64,000 bases of DNA from Prostheceraeus crozeri. Taxonomy: Eukaryota; Platyhelminthes; Polycladida; Euryleptidae. A program made the translations under genes and the position numbers. Shown here in pieces: positions 60,701 to 64,000 of the stretch; position 1 is the first letter of the stretch, and each line of letters opens with the position of its first letter. The stretch is from NCBI GenBank assembly GCA_907163375.1, contig CAJQUW010008745.1:62001-126000 (forward strand). The letters are read 5' to 3'. The notes beneath the pieces are model-generated. The model made no database searches. It was not told the origin of the DNA and saw only the letters and a program-made list of their open reading frames with translations.

Positions 60701-63560
60701 ATACCTCTTTTACTCCTTCAGCATCACTAGGCATCAAAAAATATTCTGAAAATATGAGGATATCGTAAAATCCACGCATGCATAATTGCAATTTGTACAT
60801 GTTGCATCCGCAAAGTTGTATATTAAAGCATATCGATATTGTGCTGCATCAATGTTACAACCCATTTTCTATACTTCAACTGCACTCATCCAAGATCCGA
60901 AGGAATTTTTATCAAGTAAACTGGTTCTTATCAAGTGCTGGCACTGAACCTTAAAGCTTGAAAATTAAGGCCACAGTCACACAAAGCGAATCAAAGTAAA
61001 CACGACCGTCTCGAGAAAACGCGCCCGTATGTCCCTAAGCCATTAATCGCTCTGGTCTGCTTTGCTGGCAGTGTGGCAGCCTACATCTACTGCAATGATG
61101 ACTTTACATGTACATCTGCTGCAAGACGCCTTGCTCGGAAACGCTTGGAAAAGCTCGCAGTGTGGCTAAGAGGTCTGAGAATAATGCAATCAAAAGAATT
61201 TTGCAAGCTGTCCTTTGGGCATCGCGTATCGCAATAATTGTATGACTAAAGCGTAGAATTATTGTCTGTGTACATACCCACCTGTTCCATTGTCCTGTAA
61301 TCAAGGTTGGACCTTGGGTTTTGGGTCGACCTTGGGTAAGTGATACAAAACTTGTGCTTTCTATACAAAACTTGGGTTTTCTTTTAATGCTCAATATATA
61401 CAGATCAAGTTACAAAAATTAATATTTTGATTTGAATCCTAGGAGAGCTACAGGATAAGAGCATAAAGTTCTGATCTCGTATTTCATCAAATTTCCACTG
61501 GATTCACAGAATATTCCAAAAATGAAATATTTGTGATTATTACAGCTATTTCATTCTAGGCTTGACAATGCCGCGCATTGAAAGTTCATACATATTGTCT
61601 CTACTGTAAGCTTACATGTATTTTGTTGCATTTGTGCATATTGAATTTTTATATATTCCGTATATTTTACATATTCGCAGTTATCTTCGCACCCTTAACT
61701 TTCTGCGATAACCGACATTTATCCAAAAATAAATTCATTCCGATTTCGCATTCTGAATATGTTTAACCATGCATTTACTGCGCAGTTATAATATTTATCA
61801 AGTTTGTTTATATTTCTAAATGATAAAATGAAAACAATTGCTTTGCAATGAGCAATGTGTAACTCAATCATAATTAAATCAAAGATCTACAATTAGTCAG
61901 TGTATCAGTGTATAATTAAATTAAAGGAAAACTTTATGACGTAATTCGTTCACTTAGGCTACTAATTACAATTATTGTAATAATCAATCGTTTCCCACTA
62001 ATACCACACTTCTCATGGGCCCAATAGGAATTATGGCCTACAGAAGAATCTTATGTCATCACAAAATACAAATGATATCAATGCACTTCGTTTACTTGAT
62101 ATCATTCATTTATTTAAACTTGGGCTTGGGTTTTGGGTTTTGACCCCAAGCTTTGGCCCAATACAAGTTTTTGCACAACTTTGCTGTAATTTTACACATT
62201 TTAATCGAGGAGTATTCTTGTGAATGAAAATCTCACAAACAGTTTCGAAGTTGTTTATAAGGCTAAGTCACAAAAACAAAGGAAAGTAGTCACACGCGAG
62301 ATCTTTCGATCTGGTCTCATCGGGATGCACCCAGGTAATGAGCCAGATAGCAAGTAAACAAGTCAATGTCACAAAGAGAAAAAGTTCACCATGGCAGAAA
62401 AAGTTGTGTCACAAATTCTTTTACCTGGCAAAGAGCTGGATTGATATACAACGCCTCCAGTATCGATAAAATGCTTCTCGATCTAGCACGTGACACAATC
62501 GAAAAGTTGGATCGCAGATCCGACTCTTCACGTGCTGAACAACATTGCACAATATATTTATAGTCACTGCTGTAGAGGCTTGTCTGATCGACCAACGATG
62601 ACCCAAACAGGGACATGCTCCCTAACACGAGTTGCCAAACGTCTGCGAGTTCTACCAATATAGCTGTCTCTACAGTCACGAACGTACTTGTAGATCATTT
62701 TAGAACTCGCAGACACCGGCAAAACATCCTTGACAGGGGCAATTGATACAGTGCAATCTTGGTAACAAAATCGATCATGGGCCCCGCAGCAGGAAGCACA
62801 GAGCGCACTTTATAAATCTCTGGGAGAATCAGGCATGAAGCTTGTTCCCCATAAAATGGAAGCCTCATAAATACAGCCTAGTTTTCCGGGTCAGAGGGAG
62901 AAGTTTTATCAGGCAAAGTAGTCACTTTGTGCTTCTTGGCAGCCATTTTGTGAGCCAAGTGTGAGAATAACAGTGGAGATCAAAGCCTACAAGGCACTCC
63001 TTGTGACATTTAATTGTTTGCTTCCCATCTACTTCATTACCTGGGTGCAGCCCCGATGAGACCGAGTCGAAGGATCTCCAAGTGACTTTCTTTTCTTTTT
63101 GCCTTATGAATGACTGCGAAACGATTTGTGGCATTTTTCTTTTATAATATTAGGCAGCGTCGGATTCTGTGATCTTTTAGAATTAAGCGGTATTAAACTG
63201 TATTCGGTCGCTTCGAATGAATCTGAAGGCCAGACGGACAAGCACTAAGTGCAAACCAGGCAGCTGGGACTCCATCAGAATGTACTCTCTGAAAATGGCT
63301 ATGTCATATGCGAAAGTTAAATTCAGAATTGATTGAATAAACGATTGCCGCTCACGTTATTAAGCATTGAATGTAATTGCTTAGCCGCACAATTATTGAT
63401 CATCTTACATTTTTCACCTGTCTCTACATCTGTCTAACTTCTAATCGATTATTGCAAAGTAAACAGATGACAAACAATGCTCTTCATTGGCAGGCCCCGC
63501 GGTATGGATCTCCCTCGATGTTCAAGCTGCTCCAGGATCCATATATTTTAGTCGCAGCCG
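21640..63560 (+). CDS. SLC18A-like: SLC18-family vesicular amine transporter, 8 exons, 3' part outside window
   Basis: A proton-coupled antiporter that in known family members loads monoamines or acetylcholine into secretory vesicles. Eight exons join in phase (112, 247, 59, 84, 93, 90, 47 and 67 nt) to 266 residues. TM1 has LDAILLCMVVPIIPTYL, matching the VMAT TM1 block, with Asp30 at the place of VMAT2 Asp33. The luminal loop has sequons at Asn61 and Asn68 and is shorter than in VMAT2. TM2 has GWLFSSKAIVQF with Lys103 at the place of the VMAT Lys138/139. TM4 has FVGRAIHG with Arg154 at VMAT2 Arg189. TM5 has the antiporter motif C as GVLVGYPLGG, and the loop after TM6 ends LLQDPYILVAAG. The family is clear by eye. 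The substrate is not, because the discriminating second half lies past 64000; a VAChT-like or orphan SLC18 is possible. The gene is head to head with the Mab-21-like gene, 4.9 kb apart. Confidence 0.93.
21852..22050. repeat. Long inverted repeat carrying two hammerhead-like cores
   Basis: Arms of about 85 bp at roughly 75-80 percent identity. Each arm has CTGATGARGG, a short GC loop and GGCCGAAA: on the minus strand at 21912-21934 and on the plus strand at 21965-21986. This CTGATGA...GAAA arrangement resembles the hammerhead core found in the terminal repeats of Penelope-like elements. The other stems were not verified. In intron 1 of the SLC18-like gene, 100 bp after exon 1. Confidence 0.6.
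24666..24952. mobile_element. hAT-type MITE (CAGGGCTGGGA ends)
   Basis: The ends are CAGGGCTGGGATCGGTTAAC and CCGGTCCCAGCCCTG, with many internal AACCGGTTAA palindromes. The flanks ATTCTACA and ATTCTATT are a slightly decayed 8-bp target duplication. 287 bp, no coding potential. Confidence 0.87.
29571..31438 (-). mobile_element. pogo/Tigger-type DNA transposon, nearly complete
   Basis: 1868 bp between TA dinucleotides. The ends CCGTGTTCTCTATATTATAA and, inverted, CGTATTCTCTCTATCATGAG are imperfect terminal repeats. Just inside each end are four copies of a GGGGGCGTTTATTA-like motif, all in the same orientation on the plus strand. A transposase remnant on the minus strand fills the centre. 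It lies in intron 1 of the SLC18-like gene, antisense to it. Confidence 0.88.
29830..31164 (-). pseudogene. pogo/Tigger transposase with two frameshifts
   Basis: Three minus-strand segments give a near full-length protein of about 445 codons. 31164-30976 has the N-terminal psq-type helix-turn-helix (KSYSMAEKLSAIHFAKR, RIREWCKQK). 30985-30548 has the CENP-B-type HTH (GGRPLRCDQLDEQLIKWI) and the first catalytic Asp in GAADETAIWV. 30560-29830 has the rest of the DDE_1 domain: LADGTKLKPFIVFKGKRFP, the second Asp in LLVWDSFRCHQT and the third in LLQPPDVSWNKPFK, 36 residues later (DD35D spacing), then an acidic Ser-rich tail. The reading frame shifts near 30985 and near 30550, and there are no other obvious breaks, so inactivation looks fairly recent. 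All three acidic residues remain. Confidence 0.9.
31995..32241 (+). CDS. SLC18-like exon 2 (end of TM1, luminal loop, TM2)
   Basis: Acceptor TTTTTCAG|TTCC and donor CT|GTGAGT. The exon opens with PIIPTYLLDLEE, carries two N-glycosylation sequons (NVT, NST) in the loop that is glycosylated in VMATs, and continues through NKAIGWLFSSKA to NPCSGKISN, which aligns with the VMAT NPFIGLLTN segment. It ends in phase 2. Confidence 0.93.
32985..33115 (-). repeat. Copy 1 of a repeat with a conserved minus-strand frame
   Basis: Nucleotide match to 43523-43680 (both share TCCACGATTCC or TCGCCACGATTCC, then TCAGATTCGA, GAATTCAGAT). On the minus strand both read LNSSNLxESWRSEH. The family is not recognised. 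The second copy lies next to a Penelope-like fragment, so this may be a 5' part of such an element. Confidence 0.5.
37646..37876 (+). mobile_element. tRNA-derived SINE
   Basis: A tRNA-like head with an A-box region (GTGGTAGAGTGCTCGC) and B box (GGGTTCAAAGC at 37694), 30-odd bp apart as in pol III promoters. Then comes a tRNA-unrelated body with TTGCTAAGCACTCAGCAGGA, a string like that of SINE families common in marine invertebrates and fish, and a T-rich tail. In intron 2, same strand as the SLC18-like gene. No flanking duplication was identified. Confidence 0.78.
39096..39154 (+). CDS. SLC18-like exon 3 (TM3)
   Basis: A 59-nt exon between TTTTCTAG and GTAAGT. It codes YGNFTLILIGLLTMLITCS, equal in length and position to the TM3 block after TNRIGYP in VMATs. 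Phase 2 in and phase 1 out fit both neighbours. Confidence 0.9.
39227..39310 (+). CDS. SLC18-like exon 4 (TM4)
   Basis: An 84-nt exon after ATTGCAG, only 72 bp from exon 3. It codes YAFGESYTVLFVGRAIHG followed by a Gly/Ala-rich stretch, matching FAFSSSYAFLLIARSLQG of VMATs, with the conserved Arg at residue 154. The donor GAG|GTAGGC is weaker than the others but keeps phase 1 with exon 5. Confidence 0.92.
40989..41799. mobile_element. Element A: subterminal 16/17-bp repeats in opposed blocks
   Basis: The left block (40989-41075) alternates GAACACTTCTTCGACAC with GACATTTGTTCGACAC. The right block (41630-41799) holds six or more of the same units inverted (GTGTCGAAGAAGTGTC, GTGTCGAACAAATGTC). 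The outermost bases are GGTACAC and GTGTACC. The ~550-bp middle is AT-rich with no recognised gene. A foldback-like nonautonomous element; superfamily unknown. Confidence 0.7.
41841..42320. mobile_element. Element B: subterminal ATCGACA repeats in opposed blocks
   Basis: The left block (41841-41895) has three TTTCATCGACAGG-like units. The right block (42252-42320) has three inverted CTGTCGATGAAAT-like units, one reading GTCGTTGAAATG. Built on the same plan as element A, 42 bp away, but with a different repeat word. No gene inside. Confidence 0.62.
42480..43262 (-). mobile_element. Penelope-like reverse transcriptase fragment, broken
   Basis: On the minus strand: GFDVSNIFTNIPVDRTIHY at 43247, which is the palm motif F-D-V-x-x-L-F-T-N-I-P of Penelope-like reverse transcriptases, then LLTIACKKFCFHLIKHYSQ, then a D-G-x-x-M-G-S-like segment, with FFEYLRMSYI further on. 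The pieces are in several frames. In intron 4, antisense to the host gene. Confidence 0.82.
43523..43680 (-). repeat. Copy 2 of the repeat also seen at 32985-33115
   Basis: Contains a 12-bp stretch absent from the other copy (TCCTTCAAAATG), otherwise close. It is about 260 bp upstream, in minus-strand terms, of the Penelope-like reverse transcriptase fragment. Confidence 0.5.
44675..44780. repeat. Inverted repeat with 40-bp arms
   Basis: Arms CAGTCGAAATTAGCAGCGCT...TTAAG and CTTAATATTTGGTTTTGTGA...CGACTG pair with a few mismatches around a loop of about 26 nt. MITE-like. Inside the larger 44.2-52.1 kb structure. Confidence 0.75.
45321..45675. repeat. Diverged edge monomers of satellite 1
   Basis: About two monomers clearly related to the 355-bp array that follows (CCAATTTTTAAAAACATAGC then CACAAC, GCAGACAATT, TCCTTCAGGGCCTACACAAG) but much diverged. 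This is the pattern expected at the edge of a tandem array. Confidence 0.7.
45676..47530. repeat. Satellite 1: 355-bp higher-order tandem repeat of paired ~178-bp monomers
   Basis: GATGACCGCTTTAATCG recurs at 45676, 46031, 46386, 46741, 47096 and 47451, exactly 355 bp apart each time. Each unit holds two related halves: one with AAAACAAAGGTAGTCACAAC and one with AAAACACAGCTAGTCACAAC, both following TTTCAAATTTTC. Units are nearly identical, while the monomers outside both ends are diverged. No ORF runs through it. Confidence 0.96.
47531..47752. repeat. Diverged right-edge monomers of satellite 1
   Basis: Continues the satellite pattern (GAGCTACAGAAACGTTACAT, CATCTCACTC, TCTGTCCTACAG, then ACACACTGCCGGCCATAACT) at much lower identity. 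It stops at the hairpin at 47767. Confidence 0.65.
47767..47838. repeat. Hairpin with ~32-bp arms
   Basis: AATGGAACCCACTACGTTGA and the rest of the left arm pair with the right arm ending ACGTAGTGGGTCCCATT. There are about two mismatches and a 7- to 8-nt T-rich loop. It sits between satellite 1 and satellite 2. Could be a MITE or a small-RNA precursor-like fold. Confidence 0.85.
48200..49140 (-). repeat. Satellite 2, left block (~200-bp monomers)
   Basis: CTTCGCAACATGACTTCA-like anchors at about 48463, 48658, 48861 and 49058 give a period near 200 bp. The monomers share GATTCTGGCTCAGTTGCAAC and CTCATGCAATCAT. Read on the minus strand they match the block at 49830-51560. Confidence 0.85.
49141..49470. 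repeat. GC-rich degenerate tandem repeat (ATCGGGCGTGTTC-like)
   Basis: A run of units built on GACATCGGGCGTGTTCAGGC and CGTATGAATATAGACATCGG, with period roughly 55-65 bp and imperfect. Base composition is far richer in CG dinucleotides than the surrounding AT-rich sequence. It separates the two opposed blocks of satellite 2. Confidence 0.65.
49830..51560 (+). repeat. Satellite 2, right block, opposite orientation and more diverged
   Basis: Six or more monomers of about 180-220 bp marked by TTTGAAACGCT or similar, then GAATGACACTGAGAAGATGT, then TTTGATTGTGATTGAGG. One monomer, CCCAGAGTCGCCCGTTGACT onward, aligns through about 100 bp with the reverse complement of a left-block monomer (CTCAGAGTCGCCGGTTGGAT onward). 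A CAGATGCAGATCCACAA motif recurs at 49874 and 50595 and, changed, at 50813. Confidence 0.78.
52950..52985 (+). repeat. Orphan terminal motif like those of Penelope-like elements
   Basis: GAGGAGTTTTATCTCTGAAA then CGCGTTTGG resembles the GGACGAAACGCGTCGG motif at the end of the 18.2 kb Penelope-like fragment. A short remnant just before exon 5. Confidence 0.35.
53106..53198 (+). CDS. SLC18-like exon 5 (TM4-TM5 loop, start of TM5)
   Basis: A 93-nt exon between TTCCAAAG and GTAAAT. GMALLAHTYPADHERSKHM corresponds to the VMAT segment GMGMLASVYTDDEERGNVM, and SGQATGVL to the start of TM5. The D-x-E-R cytosolic loop signature is kept. Confidence 0.93.
53871..53960 (+). CDS. SLC18-like exon 6 (motif C, TM5-TM6)
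   Basis: A 90-nt exon between TATTTTTAG and GTAAGT. It codes VGYPLGGILYYFYGKAVAFL, which matches [20 protein letters not shown] of VMATs, then the hydrophobic start of TM6. The first Pro of the GPP string is Tyr here. Confidence 0.93.
55870..57446. repeat. Long inverted repeat, ~250-bp arms
   Basis: Arms 55870-56120 and 57187-57446 align in opposite orientation at about 80 percent (GAGGAAAGCCCGAAAACGAG, ATGATATTGTCAAACCAATA, TTAATCAAACAAGAAAC). Each ends in a GAAGATGGCC...TGAAAGGC motif followed by AATAAAA, like the tail of a retroelement of Penelope or LINE type. The ~1.07-kb middle holds broken ORFs that I do not recognise. Confidence 0.8.
58834..58920 (-). CDS. Candidate minus-strand exon of an unknown gene
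   Basis: Read on the minus strand: TTCTCAGATTTTTCAG, then an 87-nt open segment, then A|GTAAGTATATAAG. Both splice signals are strong. The reading frame (AVIRLHPLTAASEVENVIMK then CFKNALDQ) is phase 1 in and phase 1 out. It lies in intron 6 of the SLC18-like gene, antisense to it. I do not recognise the protein, and no start or neighbouring exon is certain. It may belong to a nested gene, a non-coding transcript, or be chance. Confidence 0.35.
59416..60254 (+). mobile_element. hAT-like nonautonomous element, family 1, copy 3, intact ends
   Basis: The ends CATAGAGTAAGTATATGTAG and, inverted, CATAGAGTAAGTATATTAGG are near perfect over about 28 bp. The flanks are perfect 8-bp duplications, CGGTTAAT at 59408-59415 and 60255-60262. 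839 bp, no ORF of note. The best-preserved copy of the family in the window, in intron 6. Confidence 0.92.
60522..60568 (+). CDS. SLC18-like exon 7 (end of TM6, cytosolic loop), GC donor
   Basis: A 47-nt exon after CTGTGTTTCAG. It codes LLSLFVADRHAVGKIE. It was inferred because exon 6 ends in phase 1 and exon 8 must start in phase 0, and this is a segment I found that meets both demands and supplies about the right length (42 residues between conserved FLV and DPYI, against 39 in human VMAT2). The donor is GAA|GCAAGT, a GC-AG type. The sequence is less conserved than the other exons, so it is the least certain of the eight. Confidence 0.72.
62270..63102 (-). mobile_element. Penelope-like GIY-YIG fragment between ~95-bp inverted repeats, broken
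   Basis: On the minus strand, 62703-62597 codes KMIYKYVRDCRDSYIGRTRR then LATRVREHVP, the GIY-YIG endonuclease start of a Penelope-like element of a different lineage from those at 13.4 and 18.2 kb. Arms 62270-62375 and 63001-63102 share GGTCTCATCGGG and GCACCCAGGTAATGA in opposite orientation, so the fragment is bracketed by inverted copies of the same terminal sequence. In intron 7, antisense to the host gene. Confidence 0.8.
63494..63560 (+). CDS. SLC18-like exon 8 (loop and start of TM7)
   Basis: A 67-nt exon between ATTGGCAG and GTACGTG. It codes APRYGSPSMFKLLQDPYILV then AAG. LLxDPYILxAAG is near identical to the VMAT string before TM7. It ends in phase 1, and the following exon is beyond the window. 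Confidence 0.92.
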
Positions 63561-64000
63561 GTACGTGTAATCATACCATCTTGCTAAATAGCAAAATATA
63601 GTTCAAACTAATCCACTTAAAAACGTAGTCGTGCATACAGACCGATGCTATGAGTAACTTTAAAAAATACTGAAACTGAATTCCTTCTAAAAAATAATTT
63701 TCAGAAAATTGAAGCTTACATAAAAAATACATATACATCATAGTCATTATCTGTCAACAAAGTAATCTTCATATCTATAATTCCAAGCGATAGATACAGA
63801 GACCTTGATTATGTGTGGAAACTGAATAAATTATGTACCTGTCGCTACTTGCTTTGATAGATAATGTTAAGTACAAATTTAATATTCCTCTTAAATAGTC
63901 CATTGAAGTAATATAGGCACATGTGGAAAAGAATTGGGTAATGAGGTAATGCAAATCAGAATGTGTTGTAGCCTATGAGGCCCTGGTTGTCACTTCAAGA

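Overview
The window is invertebrate-type eukaryotic nuclear DNA. It is AT-rich, has long introns with GT-AG splice sites, is full of decayed transposons, and shows no operons or ribosome binding sites. The frequent TACATGTA and AGGCCTA words, a tRNA-derived SINE and several Penelope-like fragments would suit a marine invertebrate, but I cannot place it to phylum from sequence alone.

Two host genes are well supported and lie head to head. On the minus strand, 15311-16765 is an intronless 484-codon gene of the Mab-21 family, with a long acidic insert. On the plus strand, from 21640 to beyond the right edge, is a vesicular amine transporter of the SLC18 family (VMAT/VAChT type). I recover eight exons that join in phase to 266 residues: 21640-21751, 31995-32241, 39096-39154, 39227-39310, 53106-53198, 53871-53960, 60522-60568 and 63494-63560. 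They cover TM1 to about TM6 and the start of the second half; the rest lies past 64000. Introns run from 72 bp to 13.8 kb, and intron 7 appears to use a GC-AG donor.

The remainder is intergenic or intronic and dominated by mobile elements. Positions 1-15310 hold hAT-like nonautonomous elements, one nested inside another, a decayed hAT transposase split by a small inverted-repeat element, several other short inverted-repeat elements and a Penelope-like fragment. Intron 1 carries a hAT-type MITE and a nearly full-length pogo/Tigger element (29571-31438) whose transposase has two frameshifts. Intron 2 has a tRNA-derived SINE. Intron 4 carries two elements with 16-33 bp subterminal repeats, a Penelope-like reverse transcriptase fragment, and the most unusual region: 44.2-52.1 kb, bounded by imperfect inverted repeats and filled with satellite-like arrays. 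These are a 355-bp dimeric higher-order array and a second array of about 200-bp monomers present in two opposed blocks. Introns 6 and 7 hold a long inverted repeat, another copy of the first hAT-like family with a perfect 8-bp target duplication, and a Penelope GIY-YIG fragment.

All family calls come from reading translations and motifs by eye. No database search was run.
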